This document shows, piece by piece, positions 20,898 through 31,218 of a stretch of 64,000 bases of DNA. Under the pieces are notes generated by a model that saw nothing but the letters and a program-made list of their open reading frames with translations, ran no database searches and was not told the DNA's origin. The stretch's first letter is position 1. Each line of letters starts with the position of its first letter. This DNA comes from Pyrenophora tritici-repentis (taxonomy: Eukaryota > Ascomycota > Dothideomycetes > Pleosporales > Pleosporaceae). The stretch covers positions 4,216,001-4,280,000 of the forward strand of contig NC_089399.1 of NCBI RefSeq assembly GCF_003171515.1, in the 5' to 3' direction. Position numbers and translations under genes: made by a program.

Positions 20898-22591
20898 GCA
20901 CACGTACCCTCTCGCACGATCATTCATTCTTGATTCAGGAGCGACGTGCCACATCACAAACAATCCAGATCGGATATACAACTACCGCCCGTCATCATTA
21001 GGAGACTACATATGGGCTGGTAGTATAAAGATTTGGATACGGGGATACGGGACCACAGACATCACGCTGCAACATCAGCATAGGACAACAAAGCTAGTGC
21101 TGCGAGATGTGGCAATCTGCCCAGAGATCGTATGCAATCTAGTGTCCTTCCGACTGCTACGGCAGAGAGGAATCTGGTGGGATACCAAATCAAACCCAAC
21201 CAACCTACGAGGACCAGACGATCAAGTTATTGGCAACCTCTTAGAAAATTTTGGCCAGTGGGTATTAGAGTACAATCCTCTAGCCCAGGCATTTGTCCAC
21301 ACAAAAGCCATCACAGCACGCACGCAGCGAGGACCAAAGAAGGCCTCAGCGATGCTGTGGCACAAGAGACTCGGCCACCCGGGACCAGCAGCAATCGAGC
21401 ATCTCGTGCAGCAGTCTGAGGGGGTGCGAGTTCAAGGGGTGACGACAGTACAATGCGACTCCTGCGGAAGAGCCAAGTCCAAGAGACAGATACGACGCCT
21501 ACCGCGAACAAACGACGAAGGCCCAGGAGAGCGACTTGCTATCGACTTCCATACATACGAAGTCCAGGCGATCACAAAAGAGAAGAGCCAAATGCTCATT
21601 ACCGATCGTTTCTCAGGCCTCCAATGGGACTTATACTTTACCGACAACCGGACAGCCAAGTCTATTATCCGGCTGCTCACAACTTTCTTCTCATTTATGA
21701 AGAACCATTACAATATATCCGTTAAGACCATAGAGTCTGACAACGAGATCACAACTGTTAAGCCAGATGTCGAGCGATGGCTGGCAACACAGGGCATCAG
21801 AGTCGAGCCCTCAGCCCCAGACACACAGGCACAAAACGGTGGAGCCGAGCGCTCAGGGGGTGTGAACAAGGAGAAGGCACGCGCAATGCGACTTGACGCC
21901 AATCTCTCTTGGGAATTGTGGCCAGAAATCACTCGAGCCGCAGTCTATCTCTACAACAGAACCCCAAACTACAACAATCACTGGAAGACACCATACGAAG
22001 TCTTCTTCACACGAGTAGCTTTTAGCAACGGAATAGTCACATCTCTCCGAAAACCAAACCTCACTCATCTTAAGGCATATGGCTGCAAAGCTTTCGCCAT
22101 GACAGACGACACCCACAGAGGGAAGTCGCGCCTACAACGCCTCGACCCAAAGGCATGGATCGGATACCTAGTCGGATACCGGTCATCAAACATCTACCGA
22201 ATCTGGATACCGTCACTCGCCAAAGTGATAAGCACTAGAGACGTTGTCTTCGACGAACAGTCAATCTTCGATGGCAAAACCGAAGACCTAATGGACAACC
22301 TCATGCACAATACGCTAGAAGAAATCGCGACACACGTGAGGACCATTGAGCTGCCAACACCAGCGCAGCAACCAGAGACGGAGTCTTTCTATGAGGACAG
22401 TCCACCGGAGGAGTCACTCGCTCAGGACAGCGAGGGCGACCAGCCAGGATACTATCAAGGGAGAAAAATCCGGGACAGCTACCCGACACCTCCGGCGACA
22501 CCGCCACCCGCAGCGTTGCTCGCGCGGCTAATGGCAGGAGCATCGCTAGATGAGAAGGATCGACAAGGAACCCCTAAGACTGCCCCATGGG

Positions 22592-22753
22592 CACAGTCCG
22601 CAACAATCAATTAAGTGGGTCCTAGAAGGTTCAGATTGGATTGATTGATTACCGCTTTAAGCCTAGTAGTTACCTATAGGAGTTTAAGCCCTACCTAGAT
22701 AGGTAAGTGGGTCTAGGAGAGTGACCGGATTGAATTGATTGTTGCGGAGTCTA
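22592..22753 (+). mobile_element. MITE-A copy 4
   Basis: 162 bp, target duplication cccatggg, in the integrase-reverse transcriptase linker of Copia-2. Confidence 0.95.
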
Positions 22754-24049
22754 CCCATGGGCAGCAGCGTTCATGGCGGGTACCCAGGCCGGAAAGGTTG
22801 GAGAATACAGAGGAGTAGCTATGGACAAGGCTGCGATTGTGAGAATGCTCGCCAAAGGCTTGAAGCCCCATCGCAGTCAGCTACCACCTCTGCCAACATG
22901 CCGAACTAAGCTTGAGGACCACCCAATGGGAGAACTATTCAAAGAAGCAGAACAGTCCCATCTGGCAAGCCACCATCAAATGAACTCATGGACAGAGATC
23001 CCTATAAAGAAAATCAAGCAAACAGGACAACAAATCCTGGACTGCATGTGGGTATACACCTACAAACTTGACAAGCATCACCGACTACTCAAGTGCAAGG
23101 CACGACTAGTCGTCCGCGGTGATCAGCAGCGAAACATCACATCGCAAGACACCTACGCGGCAACACTCGCAAGCCGGTCGTTCCGAATGCTAACCGCAAT
23201 TGCGGCAAAGTACGACCTAGAGCTCAAACAGTACGACGTGACAAACGCCTTCGTGCATGCGACAATAGACCGAGAAGTATTCATGAGAATGCCACGCGGC
23301 CATCAGAAGCCAGGTACTATACTCAAGCTTAACAAGGCATTGTATGGACTGCGCATATCCCCGCTCCTCTGGCAGAAAGAGTTCACAAGCACTCTCAAAG
23401 AACTCGGTTTCCAAGAAGTACCGCACGAGCCCTGCTGTCTCATCAAAGGCGGCATCATTATCTTCTTCTACGTGGACGACATCATACTAGCATACCACAA
23501 AGACATGGAGCAATCCGCCCAGCAGGCAATTGCCCGCCTACAGGAGAAGTACCTCTTCACAGGAGGAAATGACCTACAATGGTTCCTCGGCGTCGAGATC
23601 ATCAGAGATCGCAAATCAAGGACGATCCAACTGTCGCAGGCGGCCTACGCAGACAAGATCAGTAGACTGGCCGACCGTACCGACATTAGACACGACACGC
23701 CGATGGCGACTGCCGAGCTACTCCCTAGAGATGGGCTCGCCTGCCCATCAGAGATCAACAAATACCAGCGCAAGATAGGCTCACTCCTCTTCGCAGCTGT
23801 AACTACCAGACCAGACATCGCCTTTGCGACGTCGCGGCTCGCCCGCTTTCTCTCCAATCCAGGACTAGAGCACCACAACGCTGCCGACCGTGTTCTTCTA
23901 TATCTACTAGCGACAAAACACCTCGCGCTACAACTTGGAGGAGGCACTGGACTGCAGATAGCCAGCGACGCCTCCTTTGCCGACAATACCCTAGACAGGA
24001 AGAGCTCACAAGGCTACGCGATTAAGCTCTTTAATGGACTCATCGCATG

Positions 24050-24207
24050 CAGAGATGTCAACAAGCAAGTCAAGCTGGCTTGATTCTTATCGATTGCAGA
24101 TCACAGACAATATAGAGGCTCGTGCACAGTGGCACGTCCCAGAGAATGGTCTGTGATCTGCAATCGATAAGAATCAAGCCAGCTTGACTTGCTTGTTGAC
24201 ATCTCTG
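24050..24207 (+). mobile_element. MITE-C copy 2
   Basis: 158-bp foldback element, target duplication atcgcatg (24042-24049, 24208-24215), within the RNase H of Copia-2. Confidence 0.95.
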
Positions 24208-24722
24208 ATCGCATGGAAAGCAAACAAACAAGACACTGTTACAACATCAACGACAGAAGCCGAGCTTCTCGCCCTGTCTCAAGTGGCTAAGGAAGCTCTA
24301 TTCCTGTCCCGTCTCCTCAAGGAGCTGAACATCCAGCTTGACACCCCTAGTATCACTATTCAATGCGACAACAAACAGACTATTCGCCTAGTCACCGAGG
24401 AGGTCTCAAAGCTTCAAACCAAACTCAGACATGTCGACATACACAATCACTGGATCAGACAGGAGGTGTCGACAGGCCGGATCTCCGTAGAGTACATACC
24501 TACCGCGGATATGATCGCCGACGGTCTCACCAAATCATTGCCACCAAACAAATGGCCAGAATTCCTAGAACAACTAGGACTAGTCCCCGCTAAGGAAATC
24601 CTGGCGAGAAACTCGGCACCGCTCGAAGAAATTCAAGAGAAACTTGAAAATCTCGTGGTAAGCCTTGAGTAGGACTAAGTGCCCAGCTTGCAAGCGTGAA
24701 GAGCGTCCAAGCTGAAGGGGTG

Positions 24723-24938
24723 TGTCAGATAATAGCACTGTTGAAGATGAGAGCGTACAGACGCTGGGTTAGACTAGCGCGACCCGGCATCTGAGAGAGC
24801 CAATCGGATCACAGGAAGGCTTGGCACCCCCCAGGTGTGCCCACAACCGTAGACAGAACCAACAAACAATCAACAATCAATATCATCACCATTATTACCT
24901 ATTTCATCAGTATTCCAGATGAGAGTGAATATCTGACA
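24723..24938 (+). repeat. Copia-2 3' LTR
   Basis: 216 bp, preceded by the polypurine tract GCTGAAGGGGTG. Confidence 0.95.
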
Positions 24939-24943
24939 TAACT

Positions 24944-26556
24944 CTGTAGGCTTTTGGGATTGAATAGTCTGGTTTTGATGCCTTTTTAAGAACAGCTCCT
25001 GTAGCTTGTTTCCAGCATTTTGGGTGGTATCCATAGTTGAATAGGAGTGAGAAAGCTCTAAACATTGTTTGCGGTTGAGCTTTGTACGCGGCTGTGATTA
25101 TGTCTTGTGTTATTGCATCTGGTCCTGGGGTGCTACTTTTGACTTGACTTGAGCATGCTCGTTCTAGTTCAGTCGTGGATAGTGCTGGCCAATCCCATCT
25201 CTTTTCCTGGTAGTTGGTGAATGTGGGCGCTTCGGTTATGGGCGGTGGTGGGAATAGCGTGTTGCGGAACGCTTGGCATTTCTTGTCGAATGATGTTTCT
25301 CCTTGTATAGGTGGAATTCTTTCGACTTTGTTATCCTTTGTATATGCCATGGCTTTGTAGATTGACTGCGGGTCTTCCTTCTCTAGGAATTCATTCCAGT
25401 GTTTCCTTTTAGCGTCTTTGATTGCCTTGTTGTAGGTGTTTCGTGCACGTAGGAAGTCTCTTTTCTCTGGGTAGGCGTCGTGTATCGCAGTAGTTTCGAG
25501 CTTTTCTTTAAAAATCCTTCTATAGTGGGAAGTGTCTTGTCGTAGCTTTGTCAGCTCTTTGTTCCACCAAGCTTTTGGTTTTGGACCAAGTCTAGTGATA
25601 GGGATAGCTTTGTTTGCTGCAGTTTGGATTGCTTGAGTTATTGCTTTACCAATCTCTTCTAGCTGTTGCTCTAGCTCTGTATTGTTGCCGAGGAGGAGGT
25701 CCATTAAGTCTGCCTTTCTTGGATCACTGATCTGGTCCATATCTTGCAAGGTTTGACTGTTTTGGATTGCCGTTTCTAGTTCTTTGTTGAAGGTGTCCCA
25801 GTTAGCCTTTGCAGTATTAAATCTGGGTTGGTTTGTCGGGTTTTCTACAAGGTCTGCGTTTGTTTGGATGGAGAATAGGAGGCCGTAGTGATCTGATCCA
25901 GTTTCAGGTATAGTCTGCCAGTCCGTAGCTTTGCTAGCCAAGTCTGGAGTGACAAGTGAGAGGTCTAGGACTGTTTCTCTAGATAGGTGTGGTCTGAAGA
26001 ATGTGCCTACTCCTGGTGTGTTTAGGAGCTCTAGATCTTGTTCTTCAATCCAGTCAATAAATGGCTGTGCTCCTTGGCTCGTCGTTGGGCATAGCGGGTC
26101 CCACAATGGATGGTGCTCGTTGCTATCTAGTACTAAAATAGAACTTGGCGGAAGCTTAGTGTTAAGTATAGCTCTGGGCAGTGTTTTTTCCCCTTCGGCG
26201 TTTGTTTGGTTGTATACGTTAAATAGGTTAAATTGGAAATTAGAACCTTTTATTGTAATAGCCATTGCGTCTGGGTCTATTTTGAAGTCGTTTTGGGTGA
26301 ATGTCTCTGCTTCTAGTGTTCTAGATATATAAAATAGAACCCTAGGGCGGACGGGTAGGTTTGTTACTGGTAAGATCTGGATAAACGCAGTGTGATTTAT
26401 GGATCTTGCTGTTGCGTAGTTGTCGTTGGTAGTTAGCCATGGCTCTTGAATTGCAATTATATCAGCTTTAAGTTCAACTGCAAGTTGCAGTGTAGACTCA
26501 GTCGCTGTAATGCTCTTGTTGAGATTGACTTGGAGGATCCTAATGTTGTTCAACAT
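24944..26556 (-). pseudogene. LINE-A ORF2 N-terminus: endonuclease and start of reverse transcriptase
   Basis: Starting at the ATG that overlaps the ORF1 stop (TAATG at 26554-26558), the protein begins MLNNIRILQVNLNKS. It shows the AP-endonuclease fold used to nick the target: Asn and Glu in QVNLN and AIQEPW, DSNEHHPLWD near residue 150, and SDHYGLLFS near residue 225. The reverse transcriptase finger follows (STPGPDAI, CWKQATGAVLKK, YRV). Copia-2 interrupts it at 24943. A longer in-frame start exists upstream (26604), but the overlapping ATG fits the two-ORF LINE layout better. Confidence 0.88.
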
Positions 26557-28133
26557 TAAAATCCTGCGGGGATGCTCTTTGTTACTGCTTGGTAGAGTTC
26601 GCACTCTTTGCTGTTTGCAAAGTGGGGCTCTTTGCAGTTACTACAGTGGGGGAGTGTATGGTTGCAGGGTTTTCCTTTTGTATTACACACTGAGCATTTG
26701 TGTGTTGTAGTTGCATGTTCTTCTCCGCACAAATTGCATGCTGGTTGGTTTCGGCATCTAGTGGCTGGGTGGCCAAATTGTTGGCAGTTTAGGCATTGGG
26801 TAGATGCTGCTATAGGCTTAAACTTTTCGGTGAAGAGAGTTTGTCCAAGGATTGTAATTCTACCACCAAGTCTGGCTGCGTCTTCGGCTGTTTTGAATGC
26901 TATTACAATAGAGCTGTTCTTCTTGTTTTGCCATTCTCTTGATATCCAGTATGGGTTGCCAGTAATTTGTAGTCCGTTGTTGTATGCTGGGATTTCTGTG
27001 TGGAGTATCTCTAGTGTCTCTGCTCCCTCCCATTCTGTTGGCACATTATGTACTACTACTTTCGTCCATGATTCTAGTAGTTGTACATTCTTTAGCTCAA
27101 ACTTTTGATGCCATATATGCTTGTGTTGGACTAGGTATTCTCCTGAGTAGGTTGGAGTGGTTGTTAGAATAATATTGTTCTTTCTACTTGTTGTTACTTC
27201 CTTCACTACTGGGTCTTTGATGCCGCCCTTTGTGAACTCTTCGTTGATTAGGTCTCTAATCTGGAGTGGTGTGTGAGACGTAGGCTGGGTAAGCGTAAGG
27301 ACTGCTTGGTAGTAGCTTGCTGGCTTTTTGTTTGTCTTCTTTTTTGTAGACACTGTAGTCCATGTGTTTCCGTTGTTCTGGGCGGCTACGCTAGCGTATG
27401 ATGTCTTGTTTTGTTGGGTGTTTTGGGTGTTTTGGGTGTTTTGGATGTTCTGGGTGTTCTGGTTGTTTGGTTTTTCTTGGTTGTTTGGGTTTTGTGGTCC
27501 AGTTGCGGCATTAACAGCTTTCTTTAGTGTCTTTGTAGCTTGTTGGGAGGCGCTTGTAAGCGTTGCAGTCTGGTACGCAAGCTGTGCTGTAAACTTCTCA
27601 GTCATTTGCTGCGTAACCCTGCCTAGTTCCGTAAAGTCTCTAAAGACGTCCAGTAGTTGTAGTAGTTTGTTTTGGGATAGATGGGATTCGGCCATAGTAG
27701 ATGCTTGTAGAATTAGGTCCCTTGCCCAGAAGATTGCTTGGGTTGAGTCCTTTGCTCTTGGTTTCTTTTCTTGGCTGTTCTGGAATGGGTTTCTCTCTCT
27801 TGTAGTTATCTCTGGGGAGAATGCCGCTGGTCTTTTATTTAGTGGTGGCTGAATAATTAACCTTGGTGTTTCTTGGGTGGTCTGCTCGATGGGTGTTGTT
27901 GGGTTGTCTTGGTGCCTTTCGTCGGTCTCCATTTCGTCGTCCAGTGTGCTTGAGGTCCGGAGGTCTTCTGGTAGCTGGACTACGATAGTGTCGCTATCTG
28001 GGGCCATTTTAGCCTCTCTGTTGTCTTGTTGTTGTTGTTTCTTGGCTTGGTCTGTGCGTTTGCTTCTGAAAGTTCGGACGCGTCGCGTTTGGGGTACTAG
28101 ACTCCTTGTATCTCCACAACCACGCGGCTGCAC
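26556..28133 (-). CDS. LINE-A ORF1 (nucleic-acid-binding protein)
   Basis: 525 residues, or about 482 if MAPDSD (28005) is the start. The N-terminus is polar and the centre Asn/Gln/Thr-rich (NTQNIQNTQNTQ). An RRM-like region lies between about residues 270 and 420 (WTKVVVHNVPTEW, IVIAFKTAEDAARLGG). Zinc knuckles of the C-x2-C-x4-H-x4-C type follow (CLNCQQFGHPATRC, then CNLCGEEHATTTHKC and further Cys/His). ORF1 proteins coat LINE RNA and act as chaperones. Intact and directly upstream of ORF2, with stop and start overlapping by one base. Confidence 0.88.
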   Translation of the reverse strand: MQPRGCGDTRSLVPQTRRVRTFRSKRTDQAKKQQQQDNREAKMAPDSDTIVVQLPEDLRTSSTLDDEMETDERHQDNPTTPIEQTTQETPRLIIQPPLNKRPAAFSPEITTRERNPFQNSQEKKPRAKDSTQAIFWARDLILQASTMAESHLSQNKLLQLLDVFRDFTELGRVTQQMTEKFTAQLAYQTATLTSASQQATKTLKKAVNAATGPQNPNNQEKPNNQNTQNIQNTQNTQNTQQNKTSYASVAAQNNGNTWTTVSTKKKTNKKPASYYQAVLTLTQPTSHTPLQIRDLINEEFTKGGIKDPVVKEVTTSRKNNIILTTTPTYSGEYLVQHKHIWHQKFELKNVQLLESWTKVVVHNVPTEWEGAETLEILHTEIPAYNNGLQITGNPYWISREWQNKKNSSIVIAFKTAEDAARLGGRITILGQTLFTEKFKPIAASTQCLNCQQFGHPATRCRNQPACNLCGEEHATTTHKCSVCNTKGKPCNHTLPHCSNCKEPHFANSKECELYQAVTKSIPAGF

Positions 28134-28231
28134 GGCTTGGGAGTAGTCGGAATCTATTTCTTTCGATGGATATAGTTGGTTTTTGATGGAGTTTCACGTG
28201 TTCGGAAAAACTCGAAGTTGTGTGGTCTGTG

Positions 28232-28323
28232 TTAAGGTGTCGGTTGTGTATATAATCGCTCTATGTAGCTCTCTCAATACAACAACTATCTTCCTCTCTT
28301 CTGCCCTGTCCTAAATCCGACAA
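28232..28323 (+). repeat. Truncated Copia-0-family LTR
   Basis: GGTTGTGTATATAATCGC to AAATCCGACA matches the 3' part of the LTR at 2007-2168 in opposite orientation. LINE-A's 5' end abuts it. Confidence 0.8.
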
Positions 28324-28495
28324 AAACGATGATAATTGGGGTGCAACGTGTGTATTGTTGTGTGTGTTGCAGTCTTGCGAGGGATGAGGCGGTAGTCTGG
28401 CTTGTCCTAGTCCTTCTTGGGACTAGGGGGTCTATGGAACGTGCTATCTTCAACTCCGCTCCCTTCTACCAAATACTACCTCATATCTGACACCA
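28324..28495. other. Unassigned spacer
   Basis: No gene or known repeat is seen in these 170 bases. Confidence 0.4.
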
Positions 28496-28594
28496 AGCCT
28501 TACTGTGATCCGATTGGCTCTCACAGATGCCGGGTCGCGCTAGTCTAACCTAGCGTCTGTACGCTCTCATCTTCAACAGTGCTATTATCTAACA
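28496..28594 (-). repeat. Truncated Copia-2-family LTR
   Basis: About 100 bases match the reverse complement of the first part of the Copia-2 LTR with scattered changes. It ends ATCTAACA where the intact LTR has ATCTGACA. Copia-3 inserted beside it. Confidence 0.8.
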
Positions 28595-28599
28595 ACATC

Positions 28600-28788
28600 T
28601 GTCAGATTTTTATGGATGGGATCAAGTGTGTATTCTCTGTGTCTGTCTACGGCTCTGTCTGTGGGAGGTGGCCTCGCCTCGGGCTTGGCAGTGCTAAGTC
28701 CCGGCGCTAGCCCTGGTTTGGGGGTCTCATGTCCTTCCCCAACCACCATCGGCTCGATCATGGAGCAAAACCTCGCCTCAATCTGACA
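28600..28788 (-). repeat. Copia-3 3' LTR
   Basis: 189 bp, TGTCAG to CTGACA, next to a polypurine tract. Confidence 0.95.
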
Positions 28789-28854
28789 CACCCCCTCAGC
28801 TCGGCGCTCCTCGGCAGCCTGAGGTGGAGTGGTCTTTGCGACATTCATACCGGA

Positions 28855-31210
28855 CTATATAACAAGACTTTCCATCTTCTCCAGAATTTCCTCTGGATCT
28901 GCTTCCTCTACGTCTCGTTCCTTCACTTCAACCAGTCCGACCTGCGTCAAGAACTGGGGCCAGTTGTTGGCAGGCAGGGTCTTCGTGAAACCATCGGCGA
29001 GCATTTCGCCAGACGGTACATACACGACTCTGATAGACTTTCGCTTTGCCTCTTGCCTCAGCCAGTGATTGTGGATGTCCACGTGACGGAGTTTCGTCGT
29101 CAGCTGAGAGATCTCCTCGTTGATCAGCCGGATCGTCTGCGTATTATCGCACTGTATCGTAATTGTCTTCTCCGTCAACTCTACCCGAAGCTCCTCTAGC
29201 AGCATCCGCACAAACATGGACTCCTTAGCCACTTGCGATAGCGCGAGGAGTTCTGCTTCGGTCGTAGATGTCGTGATGGTATCTTGTTTGTTCGCCCTCC
29301 ATGCGATCAGTCCTCCAAATAGCTTGATAACGTACCCTTGGGAGCTCTTGCGATCCGCGGTGTTGTCCGCAAAGGATGCATCGCTAGCTACTACCAATTG
29401 GTCGTCTCCTCCGAATGATAAGGATAGAAGCTTGGTTGACTCCAGGTACAACAGCACTCGGTCAGCGGCTTCTTGATGTAGTGGACCAGGGTTTGTGAGG
29501 AACCGGGCGAGTCGTGATACTGGGAATGCGACATCGGGTCGGGTGTTGACGGCGGCGAAGAGTAACGATCCAATCTTGCGTTGATACAAGTTAATCTCTC
29601 CAGGAGTCGCCAAACCCTCACGTGCAACTAGTTCGACTCTAGCCATTGGTGTGTTGTGTCGTTGGTCCTTGTTCGTTGCCAGCCGTGCAATCTTCTCAAC
29701 ATAAGCTTTCTGTGACAGCCAGATCTTTCGCTTCTCTCGGTCCCGTATAACTTCTACTCCTAAAAACCACTGCAAATCCTTTCCTCCGGTCAGGTTGTAT
29801 CGCTGTTTCAGTTCCTCTTCCACTTTCCGAGCTACTTCCGCGTGCCGTTTCGAAGAGGCAAGGATAATGTCATCAACATAAAAGAAGATGAACACTCCGT
29901 CTCGGATCATGCAGCAAGGTTCGTGGGGAACTGGCGAGAACCCGATTTCTAGAAGGAAGGCAGTGAAGTGTCTTTGCCAGAGCAATGGCGAGATCCGTAG
30001 GCCGTACAGCGCTTTGTTTAGTTGCAGTATTGTTCCCTGCTTCCTGTATCCTGGGGGCATCCGCATGTACACTGTTCGATCAATATCTGCGTTGACGAAG
30101 GCGTTCGATACGTCGTATTGCTTCAGCTCTAGGTCAAACCGGGCCGCAATCGACACTAGCATCCGAAACGATCTTCCGGCCAGTGTAGCAGCGTAGGTTT
30201 CTTGTGCGGTGACATTTCGTTGCTGGTCTCCACGCACTACCAATCGCGCCTTACACTTCTGGAATCGATGGTGCTTGTCAAATTTGTAGGTGTATACCCA
30301 CATTGAGTCCAGTACCTGCTGGTCGGTCTTCCGAGCCGTCTTCGCCGGGACCTCTGACCAGGATCTGGTTTCCTTGTGGCTATGGAGATGTGTAATCTCA
30401 GCCTCTTTGAAAAAATAGAACAACTCGTGATCCTCTCGCAGGCCGTTCGCTTGGGGAGGCGGTGGCAGCTGGCTGCGATGAGGCTTCTTGCCGTTTCGCA
30501 TCATACGCTCAAGCTTTGCCTTGTCCAGTCGCTCTCCTGCCAAGTTTTGAACGTTTCCTGCCTTGGTGCCTGCCATAAAGGCGGCTGCCCATGGCTCCTT
30601 CAACATCCTGTGTTCCGGATGGAGGATACCACTCGCGAGACCTTGTTTGCCGTAGCTAGTGTCAAGACCTTGTTTCCCGTAGGCAGTCTCTTCGGATTGT
30701 AGGCCGTAGCCTCCGGCATCGCATTGTTCGCGTGGAACGCCTGCGGATAGACCATGTTCGCGCTGTGCGCCAGTCTGTACACCATGTTCGCCGTAGCTAG
30801 TGTCAAGACCTTGTTTCCCGTAGGCAGTCTCTTCGGATTGTAGGCCGTAGCCTCCGGTATCATCGTCCCTGAAGGGGTGTTCCACATTAGTTAGCATTTG
30901 AGCAAGCAGTGCTGCCGGTGGGGGCGTATGTGGTGGCGTCGGATAAGGTACTACCTTCCTTCCCGCCTCATCATACTCGAGCCGCCCATTTTCCGGCGCT
31001 CTAGCAATGGTCTCATCTTCGTAGAAAGTTCCAAGTTCTTCCCGTGTGGGATTTGGTCCAGGGGGCAGTTCAATAGTTCGAATCCATGCTGCTATCTCCT
31101 CTGTAGTGCTATGCATAAGATTGTCCATAACCTCTTTATGCTCTCCACTATATACGACTTCCTCGTCGAATACAACGTCGCGAGTGCTAATGACCTTGCC
31201 TATAGATGGT
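28855..31210 (-). pseudogene. Copia-3 pol, 3' part: linker, reverse transcriptase, RNase H
   Basis: The 757-residue open frame begins in the integrase-RT linker (MDNLMHSTTEEIAAW). Next is a duplicated low-complexity segment (GYGLQSEETAYGKQGLDTSY occurs twice, about 30640-30860), then the reverse transcriptase (SNAFVNADIDR, FFYVDDIILA near 29860) and RNase H (SDASFADNTADRKSSQG, STTEAELLALSQ, IQCDNTQTIRL, KLRHVDIHNHWLRQE). It ends with the usual short acidic tail. hAT-1 separates it from the integrase part. Removing hAT-1 and one 8-bp target copy would join the two in the STNIFRIW region. Confidence 0.92.
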
Positions 31211-31218
31211 ACCCAAAT

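Larger units (their letters stand above)
20694..24672 (+). pseudogene. Copia-2 pol, open but split by three MITEs
   Basis: Same frame as gag after the UGA. Domains in order: aspartic protease (SFILDSGATCHI, about 20925), GAG-pre-integrase zinc region (LWHKRLGHPG about 21355, CDSCGRAKSKRQ about 21455), integrase core (AIDFH about 21540, DNEI about 21740, then DTQAQNGGAERSGG about 21820), reverse transcriptase (TNAFVHATIDRE about 23245, FFYVDDIILAYH about 23465) and RNase H (SDASFADNTLDRKSSQG about 23965, TTEAELLALSQ about 24255, IQCDNKQT about 24360). MITE-B precedes the protease, MITE-A sits in the integrase-RT linker and MITE-C in RNase H. Removing each insertion and one target copy leaves an open frame, so inactivation is recent. 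Confidence 0.93.
19171..24938 (+). mobile_element. Copia-2, complete Ty1/copia element
   Basis: 216-bp LTRs (19171-19386, 24723-24938) that look identical, and an exact 5-bp target duplication taact on both sides. Insertion was into LINE-A ORF2. Identical LTRs imply recent insertion, yet three MITEs (B at 20770, A at 22592, C at 24050) have since broken pol. Apart from those, gag and pol are open. Confidence 0.96.
13020..28231 (-). mobile_element. LINE-A, Tad1-like non-LTR retrotransposon with nested insertions
   Basis: With Copia-2, hAT-2, one MITE-A and one MITE-B removed, about 5.8 kb remain. ORF1 (zinc knuckles) comes first, then ORF2 with endonuclease, reverse transcriptase, RNase H and a C-terminal Cys/His motif, then an AT-rich 3' end finishing in an ATT run at 13020-13040. 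Each insertion has an exact target duplication, so the original gene order is certain. RNase H and the CCHC ORF1 place it with the fungal Tad1 group. Confidence 0.9.

Noticed and set aside
26608..28146. Phe/Trp/Cys-rich + strand frames over LINE-A ORF1
   Set aside because: They are shadows of the minus-strand ORF1, which has zinc knuckles and follows the LINE layout.
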